Shown piece after piece: positions 12,600 through 24,120 of a DNA stretch of 64,000 nt. This stretch comes from Gnetum montanum. Its lineage: Eukaryota; Streptophyta; Gnetopsida; Gnetales; Gnetaceae. How positions within the stretch are numbered: position 1 is the stretch's first letter; each line of letters starts with the position of its first letter. Made by a program: the position numbers and the translations under genes. The stretch spans positions 67,233-131,232 of the forward strand of contig MNCI01020481.1 in NCBI GenBank assembly GCA_015680685.1, written 5' to 3'. Under the pieces are notes generated by a model. It saw only the letters and a program-made list of their open reading frames with translations, searched no databases and was not told the origin of the DNA.

Positions 12600-15060
12600 G
12601 GCATGATTATACTTTGATCTTATGGGATGTGTTAGACAAATGTTGTGGCAGGAAAGGGTGAAGGATTGATGACAAGGGCAATAGTTTGATATGTGTTGAT
12701 GCTTTATAAATTATGTTTGATATTAATGCATACAAGTTTTTTAATGCTAGGTGATGCTTCAATTTATACNNNNNNNNNNNNNNNNNNNNNNNNNNNNNNN
12801 NNNNNNNNNNNNNNNNNNNNNNNNNNNNNNNNNNNNNNNNNNNNNNNNNNNNNNNNNNNNNNNNNNNNNNNNNNNNNNNNNNNNNNNNNNNNNNNNNNNN
12901 NNNNNNNNNNNNNNNNNNNNNNNNNNNNNNNNNNNNNNNNNNNNNNNNNNNNNNNNNNNNNNNNNNNNNNNNNNNNNNNNNNNNNNNNNNNNNNNNNNNN
13001 NNNNNNNNNNNNNNNNNNNNNNNNNNNNNNNNNNNNNNNNNNNNNNNNNNNNNNNNNNNNNNNNNNNNNNNNNNNNNNNNNNNNNNNNNNNNNNNNNNNN
13101 NNNNNNNNNNNNNNNNNNNNNNNNNNNNNNNNNNNNNNNNNNNNNNNNNNNNNNNNNNNNNNNNNNNNNNNNNNNNNNNNNNNNNNNNNNNNNNNNNNNN
13201 NNNNNNNNNNNGTTTCATTTACCCCTATCCTATTTTACTTATCTTGGGTTTAGGATTTGTCATCGTGTGCATGGGTTGGTGGGACGATTGATGATTTAAA
13301 TGTTTTGGAATTTGGTTTAATATAACATGCTCTGATTCACCATTTGTATCATATTTCTATGTTGGATTACATGAATGATGGTTTATGATTATATATGTGA
13401 TGCACTATAGATGTTTTTGGGACTTGAAAGGACTATAGAAGATTCATTATAACTCTCTAAGATTTGGTTGGTAGTGCAAATTTGTTTAAAATTTCTAGTT
13501 ATTGGTGCATTCTTTGTTTAACTTGATTTTTTACAATTTTTAATAGGTCACAGGCTTCAATGAACTTAGACCTTAGTCCCATCAAAAACTTGTATAGATC
13601 ACAAGTCATAATGACCTAATAGTTGGGTCACATCGAGGTTTTTTTAATGGGTCATGAGTTACTATGTCCTCGTAGCCAATTTACATAAGATGATTAATAG
13701 GTTGTGAGTCATAGTGTAGATGTGTCAAGGTCATCATCACTATTTTTGGAAATTTAAAATTTTGTTTGATATCAAGGGCAAGTGGCAGTCAAGTTGTGGT
13801 TCATTTATCATGGAGGTTGCAACCCCACTGCAAGTTATGGATAAAATGTAATGGGGAGTAATGAAAGGATTGTGATCCATCATTAAGTTGCAATTGATTC
13901 ATGAGTGAGTTGAATGAACTACATATGAAACTATTATGTGAGTCTCAAGCTATGTACTAAGACTTGTTGAGAGACATTATAACTATGGACATGCTTGTTG
14001 ATGTCGTGTTTCAACGGATGTGTTATGAATAGTTAGAATCCCTCTCCATCAATGTATGCATGTTTGTACAATAATGTGTTTGTTGTTGTGTGTATGCATG
14101 TTTACAAGATTATGATGCATAGGTTGTTATGGCTACTAGCATGTGACATGAGTGTAATAGTTTTTTTGTGTTTCCTATTACTATCCTACAGAGTTATGTA
14201 GCATTGGCTGTTTGTGATTATGAATCATGTTAATTGTGTATTTGAAACATATGGATGGTCGTATTACATGTGACATGGGTTGTTTATGTGGATTGTTGAG
14301 GCTTTAATGAGCCTAGTTTGCCTTATGCTTATGCAACAACACATGTAGCATTGTTTGCTTATGGTCAATTAGTAGGTGGAGCTAGCATGAGGTACCTTAT
14401 AGGTAGCATTAGATTGATACTTATGCTTTGTACCTAATGTGAGCACATTGTGAAGCATTAGTTGTCACATACTTATGTTTTGTACCTAATGCAATGGTAT
14501 GATATATACATGTGATGTTGATGATATGTATAGGACTAACCCTCAAGGTGAGATGCTCTTCCCTCCCAATTGTGTCATCTAGTATAACACATATCAGTCA
14601 TCTATGAGGGGAAGTTTAAAGGTTTCCCATTTAGTTTATACTGACAATATTTTATGTAGGTGATGAAGTTAACGATGATAGGAAGCATTAACACTGATGA
14701 AGAGTTTAGAGTACGGATTCCCATGCATATATGTGTATTCATATATGTATTAACTCATAAGATGGATATGTTTACTCATGGTTTTCATATGTATAGTTGT
14801 TGAGCTAGTTTTATGTGATGACATGATGTAAATATGATTGTATAGTAGTGCTTACACTTATGTATTTGTGGGGATATAAATAGCAAACTAGACATATTAT
14901 GCTATGCTCTTAGATAGTATGTTAATGTACTTTAGATAGTAGTGTTATATGATGATACGATTGAGGGTTGTGCATAGCTAGCTAGTGTTTAATCTTTTAA
15001 TTATGTGTATTCTACCTCCACTACATTAATTTATTTATTTGATGATAAGGTGATAATTAG
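12600..15060 (+). repeat. 3' LTR region of the 7144-15060 Gypsy element (gapped)
   Basis: The right end (14890-15040) is homologous to the truncated LTR at 7155-7300. The left end is not defined, because there is no intact 5' LTR for comparison and an assembly gap lies at 12770-13211. No coding sequence is seen. 13540-13900 is rich in GTCATAATGACC and GAGTCATAG-type words, similar in style to 8980-9310. Confidence 0.45.
12770..13211. other. Assembly gap (442 N)
   Basis: A run of N inside the 3' LTR region. Long ORFs crossing it are artefacts. Confidence 0.99.
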
Positions 15061-15239
15061 TAATCTATATGGAATAACATCCCTAGGCTAGTGTAGGATG
15101 TTGATACTAAGCTTTGAACTGGCTATTCATAGAGGGTATTAAAAAGCTAGCATATGGAAAAGTTGCAAATTCATATGGTTCATATGCACATATTATTAAA
15201 GTGGGTATGACCAACTATTCATAGTGAAATTTAGCACAT

Positions 15240-16479
15240 ATGAAATTCAGCAATAGATCAAGGATTATATTAACATTGGAAAATTAGTAAGGCTATCTTG
15301 TTACATAAAAAGGGGCATAAAAGTAATTTGAACAATTATCAAATAATTATTGTGAGTAATATTTTTGCCAAGTTATTGGGCATTCAACTTAAAAATAGAA
15401 TCAATTCTTAAACTAAAGTTAACTAGGTTAGGGCAAGATGTGAAGTAGGTTTTAGATAAAATCATTCTACTATTGATCTTAGTTACTTTTAGACACTGCA
15501 TGGAGTTTGGAGAAAAGCCTAGAAAAAAAGTTGTTATTCATTTTATTGATTTTGCAAAAGCATATGATTTAGTGGTTCACATAAGTTTATGGTTGTGCTT
15601 GCAAAAAGTGAGCCTCCCTCTAAAACTGGCTGTACCAACTCAAAGATTGTATGAGCAAGTGATTATTAAAATTATAGATAATAATTCAAAGAAAAAATTT
15701 CAATTTCAAAGAAAAATTCAAGTTAAGCAATATTGTTCACTTTCTCCAACTCTTTTTGGTATCTTTATTGATGAAATGTAGAAATAATTATGCAATAAGC
15801 AAGATATTCATGCTATTCAAATTTGATGCGAAGCAGTAGATCTTCTTTCCTTTGAAGATGTTATTTCCTTAATCTCTACTACCTCAAAATGTATGCACAA
15901 TATCTTGCAAATTTTAAAAATTTATTGTTGTTCATTTATTCTTCAAGTGCTGTGAATAAAACCAAATTAATGATATGTGGTACAAAATATGCATGTTATA
16001 ATTTCAATTTTTAAGGTACCAATGTGTAAATAATAGATTCCTTTAGATATTTAGGTCTCATTTATATAAAAAATTATAAGTAGGTTAAATGCATTAAAGA
16101 AAGAACAGCAAAAGGTTTTAAGGCTTTATATGCTTTCAGAAAAAAAAAGCATAATGATTTAGAACTTTAGTCATGGAAGGTCAAAAGCAAAATTATTTAT
16201 ATTATTATCTATTGTATTGTATTGTATGGATATGATGTTTAGAGACCTAGACTTGGTGCTAAACTTTAAAAATATATTAAAAGAGAAAAAAAACAAAATT
16301 TTCTTCTTAATGAATTAAAGGAGAAGATGCAAATGCCTTACTCATTGTTATTATGTGAATGTGAGTTATTACCTTTAGAAGCAAAAGCCTTATACAAATT
16401 TATTCCATACACTCATAGCTTGCATATCTTAAGGCAAGAGAAATTTTCTAAAGCAGTCTTCAAGGATTCATAAGACCAT
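15240..16479 (+). pseudogene. LINE reverse transcriptase relic, copy 1 (5' portion)
   Basis: Non-LTR retrotransposon RT blocks appear in order on the plus strand. NIFAKLLGIQLKNRINS comes at about 15360, then RARCEVGFR, STIDLSYF, VVIHFIDFAKAYDLV (15530-15575), VKQYCSLSPTLFGIFIDEM (15720-15778; the usual form is QGCPLSPTLF), and a decayed FADD region at about 15840. The C-terminal part includes FRYLGLIYIKNYKWVKCIKE and LLCECELLPLEAKALYKF at about 16340-16400. Stops and frameshifts are frequent. It is interrupted at 16479 by a solo LTR and resumes at 17405. A paralogous copy lies at 18580-19680. Confidence 0.7.
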
Positions 16480-17399
16480 TGATGAGCAGTGAGGTACCCC
16501 TATGCCCAACCATATGAATCACAAAGCATTCACGCATGATCCAGTTGAATTCCGTGGACTTTATTGTTTCTGGTGCACTAGTCCTTTAGGAAGTGAATCT
16601 AGCCTTAAGGTCAATCATTGTCTTCCCAATTACACTTGTGACATTTGTTGGTATGGTTCAATGTAACTAAGGCATCCGATTTTTATCATTTTGTGTTTTA
16701 TAGTTTAGTGCTCAAAATGTAGATAAAAGGAATTAGATTAACTAAACTAACTTAACTAATTAACTAGCATTTAACTAATCCTAACATAAGCATCCGATCC
16801 AACTTTCCGTACATGTCCTGAACCCATGTATCTACTGTTGGGTGACCAAGTGCTACACTACTGGGCGTACTAGGCAATAACACTGCTGGGATTACCAAGC
16901 GAATACGTGTTACACTCAAAGTGGTTGTACTTATGTGTGTAATCTATCTGACTTAATTGCTTCATTAATGTAATAACTGGAAAATATTTAATAACTAATG
17001 GAAAATATTTAATTTATAATTAAAACATTGAATGCATAATTAAAATAGCTAATATATCTAAAGTGGTGCAAGGTTTATCAGAAAGCTCATCTTTATTACC
17101 GCACACACTGCCGTGCTCAAGTACAACGATGCTCGAATAAAGATCCATACACTTAATCACTCTTGCTATGGGCACTCAAGCAAAAATTCTACCTTTCAAA
17201 TGGAAAAAATGCAAGAGCTTTGCTACAACTACAATCTCTACTTTCCATAAATGCGGCTACAAACACATATTTATAGCTGATTTTCAACACTGCATTGATG
17301 AGGCCTCATCAACGCATAGTAAGATGCGCCAATGAGGCCTTATTGACGAGGCTGTGTTGACAAGGCCTCATGAATGCAACAACTAAACATGATTCATCA
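16480..17399 (-). mobile_element. Solo LTR with target duplication ACCAT
   Basis: A 920-bp element starts TGATGAGCAG and ends TTCATCA, flanked by ACCAT at 16475-16479 and 17400-17404. The neighbouring LINE copy shows the empty site: TTCATAAGACCATGG at about 19345, where this copy has the element after CCAT. It is homologous to 587-1403 and 6428-7143 in inverted orientation. On the minus strand a TATA-like GCTATAAATATG lies near 17265-17280, with GAGGCCTCAT palindromic words just upstream in U3 (17300-17375). Confidence 0.9.
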
Positions 17400-17404
17400 A
17401 CCAT

Positions 17405-17960
17405 GATTAGTATTTTTAGGTAATGTAATGGTTGAAAAAATGAAATATCTCTTAGGAGGATGTGCAGCAAAATCCTAAGCATATTCACTAGGTAATTAAG
17501 CAAAAAATTTTAACACAGTTGTGGTTTAATGTAGAAGGTAAGAAATAATTCTATTTAGATCATATTAGATGTAATAAGCTAAATGTAAAAGCTTAATGTC
17601 TCTCTACTACTATTTCAATCAAGTTTTGATGTTCCATTAGCAAGCTTCACTTAAGTTTGCATCATCTTGAAATTGAAAGTGGATGGTGGATTCAACTCCC
17701 TCAAGAAGAGCGCACCTACAGTTTGTGTGAGTTAGAAGTTGTTGAGGATGAGTTGCATGTATTTCTTTTATGTACTATGACTACCCATTTGAGACAATGT
17801 TATAATCCATTTAAGACAACATTATAATCTTATAGCCTAAAAATTAATATGATTTGTTTTTGTTATCCCTATTGATACTTTATCAATTTGTAGAGTCTAT
17901 CTTTGTTTTTCATGAAAATGTAATAAAGGTCCAACAGATCCTATGGGTCTTTAGACATTG
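17405..17960 (+). pseudogene. LINE copy 1, 3' end after the solo LTR
   Basis: This continues the LINE interrupted at 16479. Both copies share GATTAGTATTTTTAGGTAAT-type sequence followed by GGTTGAAAAAATGAAATATC (here 17405-17450; copy 2 at 19360-19400). Near the end both have TGTAATA...GTCCAACAGATC and CTATGGGTCTTT or a close variant. No poly(A) tail is clear in this copy. Confidence 0.65.
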
Positions 17961-18099
17961 AAAGTTTCACATTTCAATGTATGGCAATGTGAACTATTTG
18001 GCCAATAGCCTATGCTTCCCTACATTGTGTTTATTAATCAAGTAAGTGCATCATTATATTTTATGAATCATAGGATGATTATGGGCCTAACACCATTCT

Positions 18100-18480
18100 A
18101 GCCTATATGTGCTTAACTGGTTGTTGTATCATTGTGGCTAAAATTACAAATATAGGGTTTATCTTGACCAATGATAATGCTTTATGTTTTGATGAACTTT
18201 CAATTGAATTTTTTAAAAATCATTGGAATGCTATTGGTATGGATCTTTTTAATGTTTTTATTGAAATAATTAAAATACATTCATTTGGTCAAAATCTAAA
18301 TAAAGGAGTCATTAAACTTAGTCTTTAGGATGATAATATTTCTCATATTGGTAATTAATATTTAATCATTCATTTGAGTTCAATCTATAAAATTTTGGCC
18401 AAATGATTTACTTGAAGATTAAAACCAATTATTCTTCAATTCATTGTTCTATTACAAATTATCTTTATCAATGTAGGTAT
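18100..18480 (+). pseudogene. Second-type LINE RT N-terminal fragment
   Basis: The frame from 18107 gives DNALCFDELSIEFFKNHW, NVFIEIIKIHSFGQNLNKG and then, after one stop, DDNISHIGN and SIYKILAK. This is the typical L1-like block that precedes the RT fingers (GxDG-x-EFFKxxW, xxLNxGxIxLIPK, YKIxAK). It joins LINE copy 2 sequence without an obvious boundary, so this may be one mosaic element or two abutting fragments. Confidence 0.55.
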
Positions 18481-18579
18481 ATTTTTTATAATGTTGCTCC
18501 TACTTGAAAGAGTAAGGAATGATTAGAGAATTCTATAAGCTTGGTTTTTTTGTACTATTTCATAAGAACTATACGATGT

Positions 18580-19680
18580 TAAAATGAGCTTATGAAAATT
18601 TTATACTTTCTTGTTTATGAAATTCTAGATAGAAATGTTCACTTTCTCTCACTTTCTTTGATATATTTATTAATGAAATGTAGGAATGATTATGCAATGG
18701 GCAAGATAATCATGCTATCAAAATTAGATGCCAATCAGTGAATCTTCTTTTCTTTGCAGATGATACTACCTTAATCTCCACTACCTTAAGCAAGATATGT
18801 TACAAATTTTAGAAAATTATTGTTGCTCATGTATTCTTTAAGTGAATTTGGATAAAACCAAATTAGTGAATACTTGTTATAATTTCCATTCTGGAGGTTC
18901 CAATGTGTAAATAGTATATTGTTGTAAATATTTAGGTCTCATTTATATGAACAATTATAAGTGGATTAAGTGCATCAAAGAAAGAAGAGCAGAAGTTTTT
19001 AAGGCTTTATATGCTTTCAAAAAAGAGTGTAATAATTTAGGATTATAGTCATGGAAGTTTAGAAGAAAAAAATTTTAAATTATCATTTATTACATTGCGT
19101 TGTATGGATGTAATGTTTAGAGATCTAGACTTGATACTAAACATTGGAAAGATACTGAAAGAGTGTAAAAAAAGTTTCTTCTTAATGAGTTAAAGGTGAA
19201 GATGCAAATATCATACTCAATGTTATTATGTGAATGTGATTTATTACCTTTAGAAGCGTAAGCCTTGCATCAATTTATTCCATACACTCATAGCCTACGT
19301 ATCTCAAGGCAAGACAAATTCTCTAAAGATATTCTCAAGGGTTCATAAGACCATGGTTGGTATTTTTAGGTAATACAATGGTTGAAAAAATGAAATATCG
19401 CTTAGGAGGGTGTGCAACAAAATCATAAGCATACCCACTAGGTAGTCAAGCAAAACATTTTAACACAAAAGTGGTCTAATGTATATGGAAAGAAATAATT
19501 TTATTTACATCAACTTCCCTAAGAGGAACACATTTATAGGTTATGTAAGTAAGGAACCCTTCAAGATAAGTTACATATATATCATTTTTGTGAACGTTAT
19601 AATGTTTTTCATGAAATTGTAATATTTGTCCAATAGATCTTATGGGTCTTTTGATGTAATAAGGCTTCCAAAAAAAAAGA
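18580..19680 (+). pseudogene. LINE reverse transcriptase relic, copy 2
   Basis: Paralogue of 15600-17960. Blocks include SLSLTFFDIFINEM, NGQDNHAIKIRCQSVNLLFFADDTTLIST (split here as IKIRCQSVNLLF and FADDTTLIST; catalytic DD intact), LGLIYMNNYKWIKCIKER and LLCECDLLPLEA. The 3' end has TCTTTTGATGTAATAAGG followed by an A-run at 19668-19678, a likely LINE 3' tail. It provides the empty site for the solo LTR of copy 1. Confidence 0.7.
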
Positions 19681-19689
19681 CCAAAATAA

Positions 19690-20225
19690 TTTATAAAAAA
19701 AATATTGATGATTTTTAGTGAATACTCTTATGATTATTTAAAAAAAATCAAAACAATTTTTAGAACAATAATATGCATAAATTTCAAGAATTATTTGTCA
19801 AAAGGAGCTATAGTAATTTTTAAATAATAGATTGTAAAACAATAAAAATAGAAAAAAAAATTTACAACAAGCATACGTAAGAATTTTAAGAATTCTTGGC
19901 ATTAAAAAAACCAATGCATTAAAATTTTGATAATAAAAAATAGAATACAATTATTTACAACAAGCATACATGAGAATTTTAAGAATGTTTGACATACAAA
20001 AAGTGATGGATGAAAATTTGGGTGATAAAAATTATATACAATAGCCTATGATAACCTAATTAGAAACCTTACATTAATTGGAAAAGTTTGGAGAGGATCA
20101 ATTGTATGTATAATGTGCATAAAGGCTTAGAAGAATGTTTCAGCAAAGTATCATTTAGTTAGTTTTTTTAATGTCTCTAAACATTAGATGAAAAACATTT
20201 TTTTTGAAGCTAGCATATAGGGTGT
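19690..20225. other. AT-rich DNA without recognised features
   Basis: Very AT-rich. A weak internal duplication is visible: ACAACAAGCATACGTAAGAATTTTAAGAAT-type sequence at about 19862-19895 recurs at about 19958-19990 (segments TTTACAACAAGCATAC and AGAATTTTAAGAAT). No ORF is supported. Confidence 0.4.
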
Positions 20226-20231
20226 GGTTAT

Positions 20232-20425
20232 GTTTAGGGATTATTACTTAGAGGGATGGTAGGATGCTTATTTATCAAGTGGTAAGAATTGGGTTCAAGT
20301 TTGCGTGTAGCCACTCAAAAGAGATTAGGCTTTTGCTCATCTACTACCCCTCCCATAACCCCACCTTAGCCCCACCTTAATTAGATGAACATTGAGCCTA
20401 TAAGTAATAATAATGATGATTTACA
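20232..20425 (+). mobile_element. Possible SINE-like element
   Basis: GGATGCTTATTTATCAAGTGG (quoted as GCTTATTTATCAAGTGG) resembles a degenerate pol III A box. About 15 nt further, GGGTTCAAGTTTG resembles a B box (GGTTCRANNCC), although the spacing is shorter than usual. The segment ends in a TAATAATAATGATGATT simple-repeat tail. No second copy or clear target duplication was found, so this is tentative. Confidence 0.3.
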
Positions 20426-20829
20426 TAGGATGTAGGTAATTTTATGATAATAATTAACTTTTTTGATCTATTGGCACCTAATGGTAGTTTTTAATAAGCA
20501 CATATGAAATCTTCTTCAAGAGCTTCTTAACCTTTTACTAATCTTTTTAATTTTAAAGGTGCACTAGACTCCTGATATCTAAAGAGAATTGATCTTTAGA
20601 AAAAATAAAATCTTTAACAAGGACCAACAATGGAAATACTAATGCAGATGGATTTCACTTGTTGTAATACAAATAAAAGAGGCCTGTAGATACTGCTTTC
20701 AATTTAAAAATCCCAAGTGTATCTCCTTATCTCTCTACCTCTATTAATATTTTAAATGTTTTGTTTATCAAGTAATGATTTTTCACTTATTAGTGCTATG
20801 TATTATGAGACAAATGCTGAGATAAAAAA

Positions 20830-22065
20830 ATCAAGGATAAGGGCCTCCTCCCTCACATCTCAATGTTAGTTTTACCATGGAAAGTTTAAGGCCTTTTTCC
20901 TAGAAGAAATTAAGATTTTAGTGAATGATATTAGTTTAGTTCGTAAATGCATTTTAAAAAAGACATTGTTTTTTCTACTACTTATGAAGTTAATAAAAGA
21001 GGTGTTACTATTCTTATTAATAAAAATTGGACTAGAAAAATTTTGAATTTTGGTTTTGACAACATTGAAGGAATTATTTAAAATACTTGTTAGGGTGAAA
21101 AAGAAAATATTGGACTCTATAATATTTATGCTCTTAATAATTCAAAAGATCAATTAGAGGTTTCGAAATATCTTTTATCTCTACTTAAGGTTTCTTGGAT
21201 TATTAGAGGTGATTTTAATATGGCTGAAAGTCAATTAGATAAACTTGATGGTCTTCCTAATATGTCTTAAGAAAAAAAAAGAGTGGTGCAAGTTTAAAGA
21301 AAAATATTTTCTTTTTGATCTTAGCTTTTTATTGTTCCATCATTCAAATGAGAAGCAGTATACTTGCTATAATTATCAAAAAGGAAATAATAAAATTTAT
21401 TATCAACTTAATAGATTTTATATCTTGAATATTTTCTTTTGGAAGCCTACAAAGAATGTAGAAGTGCATATAGTTGCTACTTTGTCAAACAAATTTCCTA
21501 ATAGCAATTTTCTTTACAAAATTACTTCTTCCTTCTTCTGAAAGCATGAGCTTTGTTATATGAATGCTAATATGTTCATGGGACATAGTGGGAAGAAATG
21601 TTTTCGAGTCTTTATGATATAGAGAAAAAAAGGCCTACTCGTGATATTGGGGAAAAAACAAAGAGAAACAAAAAAGAAGAGAGGCTTCCAAGCTTTGAGT
21701 ATATGGCCTAGAGTATATGGTTTAGAAAATCCAACCAAGCTTTGACTTTTCAACAAAGTAGAAAGTACCTAAAGGACAATTCACGAGACAATCATTTACC
21801 TTTGAAGTAGATGAAATGTTAAGGATGTTTGACAAGAAGTTATGAACACCATTGTAGATGACACCATTTCCTCATCTCCATCCTCCATTTCAAACTCCTA
21901 CTATATGGTTTTAAAAATGATTTGCTAAGTGTAAACATCATGTTGAATAAACTCTTGTAGAATCTGTTAAGAAAATGTAAATTGTTAGAGACTAGAATCC
22001 CTATGATTTTGAAACTCAAAAAAACAAGAAGAAGCCTTGGCTAAAGCTTGTTATACTAAACAATG
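20830..22065 (+). pseudogene. LINE endonuclease region (5' part of the split LINE)
   Basis: Plus-strand translation (with frameshifts) gives an APE-type LINE endonuclease pattern: NKRGVTILINKNW at about 20995, then LYNIYALNN at 21115 and WIIRGDFNMAESQLDKLDG at 21200-21250 (the GDFN block). Downstream sequence to 22065 is poorly conserved and has many stops. The Gypsy element 22066-35336 inserted here; joining 22065 to 35342 (one copy of the duplicated CAATG removed) restores a continuous LINE. The rest of the LINE is at 35337-36074, 42254-43119 and 44040-45400. Confidence 0.7.
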
Positions 22066-22853
22066 TGTTGGCACATTTTAGCAATTTTATGGAATAGGTT
22101 GGCATGATAAAATTGGTTAAAGGGAAAAAATATAGGATCATCGTTCCTCAATCAAGCTTACAAATCTTTGCTGATGAGTACAGGATCACCAACGTGTTGT
22201 TCTCCCATTAATTATTAGCATTGCATTTCATAGGGCAACAATATAGATATATGTATATATTATGATCTATTGGGCTTTACTGATGAATACCCTGATAATC
22301 TCAATGCCTGATTTTCATCTCTATCACAACTAACCAAAGTCTAGCGGGATTATATGATATTAATCTATGCCAAATCAGAGAGCATCTCAAGTCAAATTGG
22401 TTTTGTATCCATTTCATTTTTGGAAAGCATATCTCTGCAGCCATGCAAATTCAGCAGTCCGGTGTAGGGTGAAGTTATTTCTCCTATGAAATTCAGGAAT
22501 ATATTGTCTAAAATTTCATGGCTAAGCATGATATTCTTGTCTGTAATAGAAAAGAAAGAGTGGAATTCTACATGACGCAGGAGATGCTCTGCATTATTGC
22601 AAGGGACCATGGTATGTGAACCAAATTTCATAGTACCAATCAAAACTAAGTACAACAATCCATTATTCCACGGAAAAACTCCAAATAATATGCACCCTGC
22701 AAAAAGAAACATTCATTTAAAATGGCAGAAACAAAATTCCCATTCCCGTAAGAAGGAAGCAAATCACAGGAAGAATCCTGGTCCTCATCTTTGTATATTC
22801 AAAGACGTGGAAGCATTTAGATTTGAATCGAAATTGAGAGATAGAGTGACGGT

Positions 22854-23345
22854 ATGGCGTTGCTTTCGTTGGTTTCTGTGAATGTGATGCTAGCAATACA
22901 CGAGAAGAAGATGGTGGCGGTAGATCTGTATCAACAGCTGAGGCAATACATCGCACTGCACTACTCAGAGTGAGAAGCGCTGGAAGCTGAGGAAGATTTG
23001 CAGGCCGTGAAGTAGATGCACAACGAGGTTGAGAAGGGAGCCTCCTCAGATTCACCGGAGGCACAACGAGATGTGATGCAATCCTACTATCGCACGTTCT
23101 GTGTCATGGAAACATGGTTTCTGATTTTCGTAGATAAGGATCACATCCACACCTTGACATTCACGTGGCACAACGCCTTCAATCCGCGAAAGTAGGCCTC
23201 GTAGCAGAACATTCATCTTGAGAAGGTCGTGATCATTTTTAACCTGGGGCACTCTTAGAAATGGCACATGGCGGCAGCAACTAAACACCACATGACAATG
23301 TTACTAGACGCAGCAGCAGAGCCTTGTTTTGTGGTGGTAGGTTCT
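22854..23345 (+). pseudogene. BRO1: BRO1-domain (ALIX/Bro1-type ESCRT) 5' coding fragment in the 5' LTR
   Basis: Translation from the ATG at 22854 gives VMLAIHEKK, VDLYQQLRQYIALHYSE, DSPEAQRDVMQSYYRTFC, HTLTFTWHNAFNPRK and QNIHLEKVVIIFNLG. This is the beginning of plant BRO1, the ALIX homologue that acts with ESCRT-III in endosomal sorting. The fragment covers about the first 150-160 residues of the BRO1 domain without introns. It has several in-frame stops (after HYSE, after LQAVK, after NPRK), so it is non-functional. It lies in U3, sense to the element, and is duplicated in the 3' LTR at 32994. It can only be a captured host gene fragment, since BRO1 is not a retroelement function. Confidence 0.85.
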
Positions 23346-24110
23346 ATCTGAGATCGGCACTGGGAATGGGCTAGAGCATGTGTCCATTTCTACGGGTTTT
23401 GCACAGGGAAGGAAGGAAAGAAACAAGCTAGCTGATTACTCTCCACCGTTCTTGTAACTGTCACCTATAATCCGTGTAGGCGTGCCTGCACCCACCTTTG
23501 CCTGGAGTCCGTTTTCAATCCACCTGTCACGTTATCAGTTAACAGCAACCTGTCTGATACTAATGTAATTTACGCAAACGTTTTTCAACAGTGATTTATT
23601 AGTACATGAGTTCGAAGACAATAAGGTACAGAAAGGTGCAAATGCAGATGATTTACTTATACAAGTTTACAAGGATCAGTTTTCTTGATTTGAAAAATCA
23701 TACAGCCACCAACATCAACATCTACACTAAGGTGGATGCTGAATTACTTTCTTACTACCGCCTGTTCATGAAAATTACTAAGGCTTCAGTGGTTAATGAT
23801 ATTTAACAATTAAAAACTTAAAATCCTAAATAAAAATAAAATGACAATTGTACGAAGCTCTTATAGTATGGAGACCTTGGATTTATTTTTAAAAATTTTA
23901 TTATATAGGTTGTTGCTTATAAAAGAAATATTTGTAATATTTACACATGCCAATGTTAGCATGATTTTCTCCTAACTTCATGTACAAGTTATAAATTCCT
24001 AACTTGTTGGACAAGTAATATCTCCTAACTTGTTGAGCAAGTTATAACTTCCTTACTTGGGAGAGAAGTTACCCAAGATATTTTGGAATATCTAACTACC
24101 TATGAGACAC

Positions 24111-24120
24111 TATAAAAAGG
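24111..24120 (+). promoter_or_regulatory. LTR TATA box
   Basis: TATAAAAAGG follows short tandem CTAACTTGTTG repeats and precedes GCTTCAAGGG. The related LTRs keep the same motif: CCTATAAAAAGGCTTC on the minus strand at about 46961-46950, and TTATAAAAGGACCTTC at about 40564. It marks the probable U3/R boundary, placing the BRO1 fragment in U3. Confidence 0.6.

Larger units (their letters stand above)
7144..15060 (+). mobile_element. Decayed Ty3/Gypsy element of chromovirus-like layout
   Basis: A plus-strand element with a truncated 5' LTR end (7144-7310), gag (about 7700-8500), protease (8530-8935), RT/RNase H (10225-11400), integrase (11690-12200) and a 3' LTR ending near 15060. The two LTR ends align with each other: 7155-7300 with 14890-15040, sharing ATTATGCTCTTGGATAGTAT-type, CTTTAAATAGTA and TTTTAATTxTGTGTATT blocks. 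The domain order gag-PR-RT-RH-INT is that of Ty3/Gypsy. Stops and frameshifts throughout show an old inactive copy. About 1.3 kb of non-homologous sequence (8940-10215) interrupts pol, and a gap covers 12770-13211. Confidence 0.65.

Noticed and set aside
22392-23291. Minus-strand ORFs in the 5' LTR (and the matching ones at 32533-32856 and 33224-33463)
   Set aside because: They are antisense to, or beside, the plus-strand BRO1 fragment, which has the clear family match; duplicated LTR sequence makes them recur.
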